Source of the DNA: Pyronema omphalodes | Lineage: Eukaryota; Ascomycota; Pezizomycetes; Pezizales; Pyronemataceae | DNA: 64,000 nucleotides | Reading direction: 5' to 3' | NCBI GenBank assembly: GCA_024516155.1 | Contig: JAJJXM010000028.1 | Span: 620,001 to 684,000, forward strand | Shown: piece by piece, positions 9,730 through 21,007 of the stretch | Layout: each line of letters opens with the position of its first letter | Position numbering within the stretch: position 1 is the first letter of the stretch | The notes under the pieces: model-generated | The model's input: the letters and a program-made list of their open reading frames with translations, nothing else | What the model was told of the DNA's origin: nothing | Database searches by the model: none | Program-made: the position numbers and the translations under genes

Positions 9730-11901
9730 ATGTCCTCCTACCGCAGAATCACTGCATCCCCGGCAGCCCGTCACGATGACGATGTTTCCATGGGAGATAT
9801 GGTGGAAGTCCATCGCCCTCAATCATGGGACCAACTCTCTGCAGCTGGTAAAGCTGTAGTTCGCCAGGGAACCACTGTCAGCAGGGACCAGCTTCCAGAA
9901 TGGTTCGTCAAGATGGTGGACAGGATGGAGACAACTGAACAAGATGTGCAGGCATTGATTGAAGCCCTGAAGAAAGAAGGAGTTTCTGTACAGACCGATA
10001 TGCAAAACGTCAAGAATCTGTACCAAGAAATGTCAGGCATTATGCAAAATGCCTACGATGTTGTTATTCGACAAGGCGACATCGACAGAGAACTCAACCA
10101 AACAGCCATTGTTAGACTCATCCAGTCAAGCAATGAATTCAGTTCTCAGGTTTGGAACGCCCTTGGTGAACTAGCCACGGACGCTCAAGAAAAGCAAACA
10201 GCCAACCATCAGGCTGTTCAACAACTCAACATTGGTGTACAAATCATCAATGATTACCTCCAAGGATTCTCCAACCATCAACAAGGATGGAACTTCGGTG
10301 TTGAAGGCTGGGCAGCCACAAAGAACCAGGCTGACCAACAAAGGGACGAGCAAATCCGTCTTTTAGCCCACAATGAGCAAGAACAGCAACGAAGGCTTTT
10401 GGAGTATGAGACAGAAAGGGAAAATGAAAAGAAGGAGATTATCGATAAGGTCATTCAAAGGGTCATGGACATGACAGCCAACAACATACCTATCGATGCA
10501 CAGTCACTTGCGGATGCGGTACAGGACGAACCCCAACGCAGAACTGTCTCCCCAAGCATTTTTCAGGTGGCAGTAGACACAAATCTACCACCCTCTAGAA
10601 ACGACACACCCCCTCCAGCAGCAGGAGGAAATGGAGGACGAGGCAATGGCCCTCCAAGAAGAAGGGTCACCATTCCCCCTCCTGAGCCCTCCGATGATGG
10701 TCAAGGAAGACCCGGACAGCCAGAAAGGCCCCCTCGCCAAAAGACTAGAGAAGAAAGAGAAGCTGAGGAGGATGCAACAAGATTCCTCACTTCTATTATC
10801 GACAAAATCCAAGGACCCAGAGATGCACCAAAGAGACCCAAGATGCCAGAACTCAAGGCACCTCAATTTTTCTCAGGAAAAGACAAGACTCTGCTTAGGG
10901 CCTGGTGGATGTCAGTACAGGATTACGTGGAAACATATGCCACATCCTGGCCTGATGAAGATGCGCAGGTTAAGTGGGTTGGTAGTCTATTCACCCACAA
11001 GGCTTTAGCATGGCACCAGGAGCGCAGGAAGTCTATTCAGAAACAGAAATTGAAGGATACTTGGGCTGCATTTTCCAGTGCATTTGAGACAAGGTTCGAG
11101 GATAAGAGGGAGGCTCAGAAGGACGTCAAACGCATTACAGAACTACAGTACGATGGTGATATCGATGATTATATCACTAAGTTGGAGGATCTGAATATGC
11201 GTGTTGGAGCACTGGGCCCTATGTTTAGGAATGTGATATGGGAGGCTATGACACCAGCTATCAAGAAGATGGTTTACCAACGGTGTGGAGAGGTTCCCAA
11301 TGATGATGTTGCCCTGATTCATGCAGTCAAAGAAGCTGCACATGTTGTGGAAGGCTTGAATGAAGAATTGGGGTATACGAAGAAAAAGACCTTAGAAGTG
11401 CGTGGGGAACGCAAGGATAAAGGGAAAGAAAGGGAAGCTGCTCGCCCACGTGAGGTGCAGCAGAAGGACCGAAAGGTTAAGGATAAGGGATCTAAGAAGG
11501 AATTTGCTGGGAAAAAGGACAGGAAGTCAGATAAACCGGCGGTTTATGCCTCAGGAAGGGAGGCTTTGCAAGGAGTACCCCAAGCCGAAATCGACAAACA
11601 CAAGAAAGATAAGGCTGAATGTTGGCGATGTGGTCGTGCTGGTCATAGAATGTACGACTGCTATGCAAAGAAGACAGTTGGGGGAACTGACCTGGCAAAA
11701 GATGGAAAGGTAGCTTCTTCAGGAAAGAGGAAGCGGGATGATGAAGATCATGAAGAAGGGCATGAACAAGAAAAGCCCAAGGAAGCCAAGAAGGCGAAGA
11801 CTGCTGCAGTAAGGCAAGATGAGGAAGACACTCATATGTCCGATGCGCAACCAAGGATTTGGGAAATGGAGGATGAGGAAGTCATTGATTCGGATTTTTA
11901 G
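9730..11901 (+). CDS. gag: gypsy Gag protein
   Basis: Intact 723-residue structural protein. The N-terminal third is Gln-rich and helical (coiled-coil tendency around residues 60-260). A Pro/Arg-rich linker follows (~280-345). The retrotransposon gag (capsid) domain is at about 370-540 (PQFFSGKDKTLLRAWWMSVQ; ALAWHQERRKS; FETRFED). A Lys/Arg-rich nucleocapsid region carries one CCHC zinc knuckle, CWRCGRAGHRMYDC, at about residues 637-650. The tail is acidic. The ATG lies 109 nt after the 5' LTR. It ends at a T-run plus TAG (11895-11901), where pol opens in the -1 frame. Confidence 0.93.
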   Translation: MSSYRRITASPAARHDDDVSMGDMVEVHRPQSWDQLSAAGKAVVRQGTTVSRDQLPEWFVKMVDRMETTEQDVQALIEALKKEGVSVQTDMQNVKNLYQEMSGIMQNAYDVVIRQGDIDRELNQTAIVRLIQSSNEFSSQVWNALGELATDAQEKQTANHQAVQQLNIGVQIINDYLQGFSNHQQGWNFGVEGWAATKNQADQQRDEQIRLLAHNEQEQQRRLLEYETERENEKKEIIDKVIQRVMDMTANNIPIDAQSLADAVQDEPQRRTVSPSIFQVAVDTNLPPSRNDTPPPAAGGNGGRGNGPPRRRVTIPPPEPSDDGQGRPGQPERPPRQKTREEREAEEDATRFLTSIIDKIQGPRDAPKRPKMPELKAPQFFSGKDKTLLRAWWMSVQDYVETYATSWPDEDAQVKWVGSLFTHKALAWHQERRKSIQKQKLKDTWAAFSSAFETRFEDKREAQKDVKRITELQYDGDIDDYITKLEDLNMRVGALGPMFRNVIWEAMTPAIKKMVYQRCGEVPNDDVALIHAVKEAAHVVEGLNEELGYTKKKTLEVRGERKDKGKEREAARPREVQQKDRKVKDKGSKKEFAGKKDRKSDKPAVYASGREALQGVPQAEIDKHKKDKAECWRCGRAGHRMYDCYAKKTVGGTDLAKDGKVASSGKRKRDDEDHEEGHEQEKPKEAKKAKTAAVRQDEEDTHMSDAQPRIWEMEDEEVIDSDF

Positions 11902-14900
11902 AGTCCTCTAGGGAAGCGTCACCCGAGGAGGATGGATATGAAGACGCAGTAATAGGGAAATGCGCAGGAATAAAAAGGAAATCAATGGACAGCCTTCTGT
12001 CGACCAGGACTAAGAGTCGACGAAAAGACAATGGAGCAGCTATTCCGGTTACCCAGGAATCAGCTCCCACTCCTCCTCACCATGGACCAAGACCAATTAT
12101 CAACATGGTTCTCAACTGGTCCAAGAATCAACAACGCACAGTTAGAGTCCTTCTTGATACAGGATCTACTGCTGCCCTCCTGGACAAAGCCTTTGTCCAG
12201 AAATACAAAATCCCAACCGTTAAGAGAGACACCCCTTTACAAATCCGCAACTTTAACAATGAAATAGTTGCTGGAGCAGGTGAAGTCTTTACGGTTCCCT
12301 TTATATTGCAGCATAAGAAACACTTTGCTGCAGAATCTTTCGAAGTCGCTCCACTAGATAGTGACTGCGATGCTATCCTGCCTTATTGGTGGATGGCACT
12401 ACATCAGCCCTGCAACCTTTGGGGAGATCAAGACAAAATCTCCTTTACATCCTCACGTTGCAAAGAAAAATGTACAAAGGCACAAGCCAGTGCCTTCTCA
12501 CTCAAAGGTCGATAAACATGTCCTCGACCATCCAGAAGCCTTAGTCTTAGGCCACATCTCATCTGTATCCACCAAAGAGGAATTGTCTGAGGCCCTTCAG
12601 CAAGTCCCAGAGAAATTCCGCGGCTGGATCAACATTATGACAAAGGAAGCTGCAGATAGGCTTCCTGATCACAAACCCTACGACCATGCGATTGACCTAG
12701 TTGAAGGCGAAAAGCCTCCTTGGGGACCTGTCTATGCTCTCAACGAAGTTGAGCTAGAGACACTTAGAGAATGGTTGAAGGATATGCTGCGTACTGGTAA
12801 AATCAGACCTTCCAAGTCACCAGCAGCAGCTCCTATTCTCTTTGTCCCAAAGCCTCATGGCAGGGGTCTACGGTTATGTGTTGATTACCGGGGCATCAAC
12901 AAAATTACAATTGCCAACCGGTACCCACTCCCACTCATGTCAGAATTACAAGACAGAGTTAGAGGAGCAAAAATATTTACGAAAATGGACCTCAAGAATG
13001 GATATCATCTCATCAGAATAAAAGAAGGAGATGAATGGAAAACGGCCTTTCGATGCCGATATGGATTATATGAATTTTCGGTTAATGCCTTTTGGCTTGA
13101 GCAATGCCCCAGCCACATTCCAAGATATGATGAATCATATCTTTAGAGACATGTTGGATCAGGGAGTAATTGCGTATATTGATGATGTTCTCATATATGC
13201 TGAGACAGAGGAAGAACACGACAAATTGGTTAAGGAAGTGTTAAAAAGATTGGAAGAAAATGGGCTGGTTATCTCTCCGGAAAAATGTGTTTGGGGACAA
13301 AACAGAGTGGAATTTCTGGGTTATATTATCAGCGAAAATGGCATTGAAATGGCAAAGGACAAGGTACAAACAGTCCTGGTATGGGAACCCCCAAAATCCT
13401 TGAAAGAAACACAGGGCTTTCTTGGATTCGCAAACTTCTATCGCAGATTCATCAAGGACTTCTCCAAGATATGTCGACCTCTCACAGAATCAACAAAGGG
13501 CGATGCGAAGAAATGGGAATGGACTGTTGCTATGGAACTAGCATTTGATGAGCTCAAAAGTCGTTTCACTACTGCACCAATCTTAAGTCATTTCGACCCA
13601 AGACAGGTTTGCATTGTTGAAACAGATGCTTCAGATTTTGCTTTAGGCGCAGTTCTATCCCAGAAGGGGGAAGATGGAAAGTTGCACCCCATTGCTTTCC
13701 ACTCAAGAAAATTCACTCCTGCTGAGATTAACTATGAGATCCATGACAAAGAGCTGTTGGCTATTGTGGACTCATTTAAAGTATGGAGACGATATCTTGA
13801 GGGAGCAATGCACACTGTCCAAGTTTACAGCGACCACCAAAACCTTGAGTACTTTACAACAACAAAAGTACTCAATCGACGTCAAGCTAGATGGGCTCAA
13901 GAGCTTGCTGGCGTTGACTTTAAGATTTTTTATAGACCTGGGGTTAAAAATGGGAAACCTGATGCTCTATCTAGGCGTCCGGAGTTCCGACCTGAAAAGG
14001 GGGGAGGTGAAGATCAGCCGATTACGACGATCCTGCATAAGAGTCATTTTGCATCCATTTCGTCAATCAGCAGTGCTGGAGAAGGAACATCATTTATTAT
14101 TTCTTCAGCACGTCTTTCCTCTATTCCTTTTATTAAATGGTCAGAAGAATTCTTGAAGATGGTAAAGGAAGCTGGTAAGCTGGATGAGATTTACGTGGAG
14201 GCAACAAAGAAAATTAAGGAACCATTGACGATAGATAATGGCATAGTCTATCGAAAGGAAAAACTATGGGTACCAAAGGATTTGGTAAAGACAGTTCTGG
14301 AATCTGAACATGACTCGAAAATTGCAGGTCACTTCGGACAGGACAAAACAATTGAATTAATACGCAGGAACTTCTGGTGGCCAAGAATGGAAGAACAAAT
14401 AATAACTTATGTAAAGAGTTGTATGGAATGTCAAAAAGACAAAAAGGCACGGCACCTCAAGTACGGATTACTTCAACCTTTGGAACTACCCTATGCCCCA
14501 TGGCAATCAATCGCCATGGACTTTATCACCGACCTACCAGAATCCAATGGATGCGATCAACTATGGGTAATAGTTGACAGATTCTCTAAGATGGCCCACT
14601 TCATACCACTGCAAAAAGACGGCAAGACAACTGCAGACCTTGTTAGAATCTTTGCGAAGGAAATTTGGAAGTTACATGGGCTACCTACGGATATTGTGTC
14701 GGACAGAGACTCCAGGTTTACAAGCACCACCTGGAAAGCATTTCTTGGGACACTAGCAATCAAACCTAGAATGTCCACAGCGTTCCACCCTCAAACAGAT
14801 GGACAGACGGAACGACTTAACCAGACAATTGAAGCATACCTCCGCTCCTTTGTCAATCATGAGATGAATGATTGGGTTGATCTATTGCCAATGGCTGAGT

Positions 14901-15597
14901 TCGCTTACAACAACTCAGTAACCAGCGCTACAGGACTATCACCTTTTTATGCGAATTACGGTTACAACCCCATTGCCAGCAATCCCATTCCAACAGCTGT
15001 GCAAAACCCTGCCAGCAAAGCATACGCTCATTGGATGCATACAGTGCATGAAGGTGCTAAGTTCAGCATTACAGAAGGCACAAGAAAGAATGAAGAAGTA
15101 TGCAGACCTTCAGCGAAAGGAGGCCCCTACTTACCAAGTCGGAGACTTGGTTATGCTCGATGGACGACACATAAAAACAAGACGCCCATCACACAAACTT
15201 GGATCACAAATTACATGGTCCATTCCAAATCGAAAAGGTCATATCCCCAACAGCAATACGTCTCACACTACCAAGAAGATGGAAGATTCACAATGTCTTC
15301 CACACTTCCCTACTGGAGCCCTTCCACACTGGAACCAGAGCTCCACCAGACCCAAACAAAATTCTTCGGGAAGCAGACGATGTTGAGGGAAGCGAGGAGT
15401 ACGACATAGACGAAATCATGAGCAGCTACAAATCAGGCAGCAGAGTACTTTACCTCGTCAAATGGCTAGGGTGGCCCAACAAGAAAGACTGGACGGCAGA
15501 ACCCTTCGACAACTTTTCAGTAGGAGGTCAGGAGAAGCTAAGAGATTTCCATCTCAAGTATCCTGATTCTCCGAGGGACTACCGACTCAAAGACTAA
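11889..15597 (+). pseudogene. pol: gypsy Pol (protease-RT-RNase H-integrase-chromodomain), frameshifted
   Basis: Polyprotein for element replication, starting in the -1 frame relative to gag. Visible parts: aspartic protease LLDTGSTAALL (about 12150); RT with LCVDYRGINK and the catalytic YIDD (about 13180); RNase H with TDASDFALG and SDHQNLEYF; integrase with the H-H-C-C zinc domain (about 14300-14440), the acidic catalytic triad region (DRDSRF, PQTDGQTERLNQ); and a chromodomain (VLYLVKWLGW, about 15440-15560) that would guide integration to marked chromatin. The frame is broken at four places, each by one extra base next to an identical base: 12504-12508 (AAAGG), 13075-13078 (TTTT), 15062-15063 (TT) and 15201-15202 (GG). 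There are no in-frame nonsense codons between the breaks. This copy should not make full Pol unless the breaks are sequencing errors. Confidence 0.9.
11893..11929 (+). promoter_or_regulatory. candidate -1 ribosomal frameshift signal (gag/pol)
   Basis: The gag frame ends GAT TTT TAG. A one-base backward slip on the T-run (11895-11899) enters the pol frame, which is open from 11889. Five nt beyond the TTT codon a hairpin can form: TCCTC (11904-11908) pairs with GAGGA (11925-11929) and GGG (11911-11913) with CCC (11922-11924), a TA bulge and 8-nt loop between. The slippery site is not the standard X XXY YYZ heptamer, so the mechanism is inferred. Confidence 0.5.
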
Positions 15598-15755
15598 TGC
15601 TTGATGTTTTTCCCATGTGGTTTTCATCAGGTAGAGTTGGTAGTAGGATGTAGGGGCTGGAGGACTACATCCAAAATTGATCACTTAAGTCACTAGGCTA
15701 CGGCGTGGTGCGATCACAGAAAGATGAACTACGAGCTTCGGGACGAAGCTTGAAC

Positions 15756-15765
15756 AGGGGAGAGG
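15756..15765 (+). promoter_or_regulatory. polypurine tract
   Basis: AGGGGAGAGG lies 3 nt before the 3' LTR and would prime plus-strand DNA synthesis. The region from the pol stop (15598) to here is about 160 nt of untranslated sequence. Confidence 0.8.
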
Positions 15766-15768
15766 TGG

Positions 15769-17178
15769 TGTCACACCCTAAAATGTGTGAGGATAGAATT
15801 GGTATCATATATAACGCAATGGAGAATATGGCAAACTCGACAGAGAATGAATAGTCAGATTAGTATCCCGGGCCGGAACCCCCAGAGGAGCTCCGACAAG
15901 CCACGTCACGTGATTCGTGACTTTCCGATAGGACCTCACGAGGATCCCGGCCCGAGGCGTCGCAACTATTATTCAATGTCAGTTTGGGAGGATTCAGAAG
16001 AGAAGAGATTGGGGAACACTTACCTCATGGGTGTCGACTTACCCTTGAGCAACTACGAACGACGCTGATGGAGAACGAAGACGAAGACGAAAGGACACCT
16101 CCTTATACTTGAGGAGTGTTCGGAAGTTCACGGCTACAAAGGGGTCTGCATCGGAAGAGAGTTCCAAGGATGTGCAGAAGCGGTGCGACGAAATCATCCG
16201 GTGTTACTTAGTTGGGTGAATGGTCAGCCAGGAAGACAAGGCAGAGTCTAGTCGGCAAACAGGAGTGGGGCTATGGACAAGGGTCAAGATTGCTAAGGCA
16301 TGAGACGACGTCCATAAGCATGCAACCCTCTCAAGGAAACTGTTTGGTGGAACCGATATGACGCGCCCTTAGGCTATTGACTACCAACCAAGGAACAGCT
16401 CGGCGTTTGCATCCACACCAGGGTGTGGCTGCGCGCAAGTGCGCGCAGGTGGAGCCATAATGACATCACACAGGAATGTGTCGGAGTGATCCACTCCGGT
16501 AGGGCATGGATGCCTTATGATGTCAGATTCCTCCATTCGCAATCGAGATTCTCTAGGGAGATCTATGATAGCACGACTCACAAGATAAATGACTCACATG
16601 TTATTTGTCAGAGGAGTTCATGCATTATGCAGTCAAGCGGAGTTGCCCTCCCATATGACTCATAACCCTGACACCTGATTGGAAGGTGTGGTAGTACAGA
16701 GAGGAATGTCAAGGATTAGTCTGACGATAGCAAGCATCATGCAAGCAAGTAATCAATATGATTACGCACTTCGTATGATGCAATCTATCAGCAGATGCGT
16801 CTCAGAAATGACTCTTGTCTTATCTCCTAGGCTCAGTTTGGAAATTGGTTCCCTAGGAAGTCTGGGCGAACTTGTAGACGAAAGTCTATAAAAGAGCCTT
16901 TGTCTTCCCTCTCTCTCCTCCATCATCAACCATTTGATCCTCTACGCGACGATACCTATTTACACCAACGAATACCTCCGAAGACAACCCTTAAGTTTAT
17001 TCCGCCTGTGATCGATTAATTCTCTTCCTAGCTTTATCTTTGGATAAGCTCTATTAGTTCTTGGGAACGAAGTGTCTGTCTGTTCTTGGGAACGAAGTGT
17101 CTGTCAACACTGAGAACGAAGCACTAGAGATACAATCGGAAAAGCCTCTGCATAGTCGAAGCTGTGCCCAGGTTCACA
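15769..17178 (+). repeat. 3' LTR of the gypsy element
   Basis: 1,410 bp, the same length as the 5' LTR and identical by eye except for G16168 and C16871. Preceded by the polypurine tract and followed by the CGTCA duplication. Confidence 0.95.
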
Positions 17179-17183
17179 CGTCA
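17179..17183. repeat. gypsy target-site duplication, right copy
   Basis: CGTCA, exact copy of 8206-8210. The interrupted LINE reading frame rejoins exactly when one copy is counted, confirming the insertion point. Confidence 0.93.
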
Positions 17184-20100
17184 GCTGGGATCGTATCATC
17201 ACCTCGGGAACGGTACTGGCGGGCGACTTCAATGCCCATAGCCAGCGGTGGAACCCCCGGTGTGACGCACCGCTCCACCACGCCTTCCTAGAGTCCCTGA
17301 TGGATTCCCACAACCTTCATTACGTAGGTGACGGTCTCGAAACTCACCAGCAAACAGGTCAGCTGCGGTACAGCGTTATCGACTTGGTGCTCGCGACGGA
17401 GGAGATAGCGACGGCGGTACGAGCCACAAGATTGGACGATCCGGAACATGCCACCACGTCCGACCACGCTGCGTTGTCGTGGGCAGTGTCGACGGTGATA
17501 GCTCCGGCGGACTTCGAAGTCCCAACGAGGGGGTGGGCTGTCAAGGAATTGTTGGAGGATGAGGTCGGAGCGGTCTCTGCGGCGTTAGATTGGCGCCATT
17601 GAAGCGAACGCAGACCGCTCCTCACGGATCTCAGCACGGAGGAGGAGGTGGAAGATGAGGTAGTTTGGGTACGGGAGGAACTGACATCTTTGTTGGAGGA
17701 ACGAGCAAGGAAAATTCGGCTCACCGCACGGTCGAAGCGGTGGTGGTGTGCGGAGATTCGTGAGGCTCGTACGGAGTATGGGAGGACCCGAAGAGCGGTC
17801 AAGGAAGGGCGCGCGACGGTGGAAGAAGAGCACCAACTGCGCAACGCATATCATTCGCTACAGAGACAGAAAAAGCGTAGGTGCTGGGGGGACTTCCTGT
17901 CGACAGCCAACGGGGACGCTGTCTGGGCAGCACTGAGGATGACTAAACCGCGGGCAGCGACGGTGGTAGGTCCGCTCGAGAATGAAGAAGGGCAACGAGC
18001 GGAGGACGATCAGGATAAACGTAGGATGCTCGCGGAAGTATCCTTTCCCCCCCCTAACCCCTTCTAGGAGTTACCACTCCCCCCGGGGCCGCCCGGAACC
18101 CTGTGGCAGTCAGTCTCGTTACAATCCGTTTCCTCCGCTTTGTCCAGACAGAGCAACAAGAAGGCCCCAGGCGCTGATGCGCTGGGTGTCCCCATCATCA
18201 AAGCCCTGCTTTCGTGGGATCCGGACCGGGTTGTTGCGGTGGTGAAACATTGCATACGCCTGGGGTATCATCCCCGCGACTGGAAGATCGCAAAGGGGGT
18301 GTGCATCCCGAAGCCGGGAAAGCCGAGCTACTCGCGTGCAAAAAGCTTTCGGATCATCTCCTTGCTCAGCTGCTTTGGCAAGCTGGTTGAAAAAGTGGTA
18401 GCGGTGCTGCTCACACAAGAGGCTGAGCCCACGGGGATCCTACATGACGGGCAGTTTGGGGGGAGGACGAACAAGTCGGCGGCGGACGCGGCGGCGGTTT
18501 TGGTAGGGTTCGTCGAGGCTGCTTGGGAGGAAAAGGCTTTAGCAGGCGCTCTCTTGATGGATGTTAAGGGCGCGTTTCCTACCGTCAACAGCGTTTGCTT
18601 AACCAATAAGCTGCGTAGAGCGACCTTTGACGAAGGTCTTGTTCGCTGGGTGACGAGCTTCATGAGAGGTAGGCGAGTTGAGATTTTCCTCGCAGGGGAT
18701 GCTGGCGAGCCGATAGACACAGACACTGGGTTGCCCCAAGGCTCCCCCGTGTCCCCGATATTGTTTCTGCTGTACATAGCGGATCTGGCGAAGATGGTGG
18801 AAGCGGAGGTCGGAGGAACGCTGGGACTGTCCTTCGTCGATGACGTCACGTGGCTCGTGAAAGGCGCGTCAGCGACTGACGTCACCACCAAGTTAGATCG
18901 ATGCGCGTCCCTCTGCCTCGCGTGGGGTGAAGCGAACGCGGTAGTGTTCGAATCAGAAAAGACGGAAGCAATCCTTTTCTCCCGCAGACGCTCTCCCCCG
19001 AACCCCGACTCCCTCACAGTAACGGTGGGAACCCACTCCATTCGGTATTCCGAAACCGCTGTTCGGTGGTTAGGTTACTGGCTGGACGCAAAACTCACCT
19101 TTAACCAGCATCGCCAGAAATGGCTCTCCCGGGCCTCGCAACAACAAGCACAAATTGCACGCTTGTGCAAGAAATACGGGCTCCCCGCAGGCAGCACCGC
19201 TAATCTTCAACAAGCGGTGGTGCAATCCGTTGCTACCTACGGCATAGAAATTAACGCCGTCCGCCGACTCCCCTCCTGAGACGCTGGGCACCTGTCCCGT
19301 CTCCAACTCGTCCTCAACAAGCAGGCACGGGCCATCACCGGCTGCTTCCGTACAACCCCGCTCGGCTTTCTGGCAGCAGAAAGCGCGACGCGACCGGCAG
19401 AATCCCTCGTGCGCGGACGGGAAGCCCGCTTCAGAGCGCGACTTCTTACCCGCCCAGCCCCCCCCGGATCCAGCCCCCCGTCTCCGACCGCCGACATCGT
19501 CAGGCAACTGACTCAGCGCGCCACAACTCGTTCGGGCTTCCATCACGTCGAGAGGGTCTTCCCCCCTCTCCCCCAACAGTTCCCCGGTACCGTCGTCATC
19601 GCATCGAGGGACGAAGCAACCGAATGCGCCCTACAATGGAGAAACCTTGGCTCCGCCTGCGTTTGGACCGACGGGTCTCGCATAGAAGATGTTTCTGGTT
19701 CAGGCTTCGTTCGTTACGTGAGAGGCATTCTCACCCCCTCCTCCTTCTGCGTGGGACGTCATGCAGAGGTGTACGACGCCGAGCTTCATGCCATGCTGAT
19801 GGCCCTGCGCGATTACTGGGATAATTACCATTACTCAGTGGCCCGCCCCCCCCCGCTCCTCACTATTTTCTCCGATGCACAGGCTGCGCTGCAGCGCTTG
19901 CTCTCCGACGTGCCTGGCCCGGGCCAGATCTTGCAGCGCCTGATCGCGACGGAGGTCGCAAAACTCCGCGCCTTCACCGGCATCGAGGTGGTCTTCCGGT
20001 GGGTACCCGGACACAGCGACATCCTCGAAAACGAAGCTGCGGACGCAGCAGCAAAACACGGTACAAGCCACCGTTGCTTGGCCCCCCCCCTCCGAGGGTG

Positions 20101-20602
20101 TGCAAACCCCACCTGCTCCCCCCTCCCTTGGACGTCGCTGGCGCACGTCAACCGCGCAGTAACGGAGATCCCCAAGGCGATCGCATCGAAGTGGGTACGC
20201 CAGCGTACCGACCTCAACGCAGCCTACCGCCCACGAAAGAAGTGGGGCATCCGCGACGGCCTAAAAACCGTGCCGAAACACCGGGCTGCGGTATTCTACC
20301 AGATAGCCTCCGGTCACGCGCTGATAGGCACCCACCTGGTGCGCATAAAGAAGAAAGACTCCGATCGCTGTTGGTGGTGCGATTCCGGAGAACGCCAAAC
20401 GCGAGGCCACCTGTTTGGTGCCTGCGATCGCTGGCAACGTGAGTACGAGGTACTCGCTCAAGAGGTGGAAAAAATAACTGGAAAGCCGCGGCGACGGCGG
20501 GGAAGGCTGAAGGCGGTGGAGATTTTTTCGGACGATCGGCTTACCAAAGCGATCTTGGAATTCCTAGCAGCCACGGAGGTGGGTAGGCGCTATGTGGAAT
20601 GA

Positions 20603-21007
20603 GAACGGCACGGGTGGGTGAGGCCAAATTGGGAGGATACGGGGAATGAGGTGATACGGGATGCGGGGATTTTCCTTTTTTCTTTTTTCGTTGGGATAAG
20701 ACGCGTATCTTTGGTTTCCTCTGTTTTTTCTCGCGATGTATTAGAGCAGTCCGCTTCTAAGCGACTTTGTCTCCTTTCCTTTTTTCATTTTCTTTTCTTT
20801 CTTTTCTTTTCTTTTCTGGAGGCGCACGGTTTGACTGAGTATTTTCTTTTTTCTTTTTATTTTTTACTTCGGGGTGTGTAACGGGGATAGGAGATAGGGG
20901 CGCCTCACTAGGTGGTCTTGGCCACGAGGACGGGATACCAGGATTTCTTTCTTCCTGCATAGGCCTTTCAGGCCTCGAACAGTGTATGATACAAAACAAA
21001 CAAACAA
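20603..21007 (+). other. LINE 3' UTR and A-rich tail
   Basis: About 400 nt after ORF2, with a long pyrimidine-rich stretch of TTTCTTTTC units (20770-20870), ending in ACAAAACAAACAAACAAA just before the right target-site duplication. No coding potential. The tail is a short CAAA repeat rather than pure poly(A). Confidence 0.75.

Larger units (their letters stand above)
8211..17178 (+). mobile_element. Ty3/gypsy chromovirus (LTR retrotransposon), young insertion
   Basis: 8,968-bp element in the same orientation as the host LINE: 5' LTR, self-complementary primer site, leader, gag (intact), pol in the order protease-RT-RNase H-integrase-chromodomain (broken by four one-base insertions), polypurine tract, 3' LTR. 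LTRs begin TGTCACACCC and end GTTCACA. The gene order and the C-terminal chromodomain place it among chromoviruses (Metaviridae of fungi), and the primer arrangement suggests the Tf1/sushi side. Only two differences were seen between the 1,410-bp LTRs, so integration is recent, after the LINE had landed here. Confidence 0.95.
7859..20602 (+). pseudogene. LINE ORF2 (endonuclease-RT-RNase H), broken by stops and a gypsy insertion
   Basis: The frame runs 7859-8210 and resumes at 17184-20602 once the gypsy element and one 5-bp duplication are left out: 3,771 nt, about 1,256 residues. Parts in order: endonuclease (QLNCRKSG start, QEPP, GDFNAHSQRWN, and the SDH motif near 17460); RT with GLPQGSPVSPILF and the catalytic FVDD box (18835-18846); RNase H with WTDGS, an acidic ELHAML, SDAQ and WVPGHSDILENEAAD (around 19660-20060); and a C-terminal zinc motif CWWCDSGERQTRGHLFGAC (about 20370-20430). 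Three in-frame stops interrupt it: TGA 17600-17602, TAG 18065-18067 and TGA 19277-19279. No frameshift is seen. Each stop could be a single C-to-T change from CGA or CAG. The start overlaps the ORF1 stop (ATGA). Confidence 0.9.
5995..21007 (+). mobile_element. Tad1-like LINE (non-LTR retrotransposon), interrupted by a gypsy element
   Basis: Complete non-LTR element: 131-nt 5' leader, ORF1 (gag-like, zinc knuckles), ORF2 (apurinic-type endonuclease, reverse transcriptase, RNase H, Cys/His zinc motif), about 400 nt of 3' UTR, and an A-rich tail of ACAAA/CAAA units at about 20991-21007. It is bounded by a 14-bp target duplication. Without the 8,968-bp gypsy insertion and its 5-bp duplication it measures about 6,040 bp. 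Domain order with RNase H after RT fits the fungal Tad1 group of the I superfamily. It is much more GC-rich and CpG-rich than the flanking DNA, so it shows no sign of heavy repeat-induced mutation. ORF1 is intact but ORF2 has three stops plus the insertion, so this copy cannot move by itself. Confidence 0.93.
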
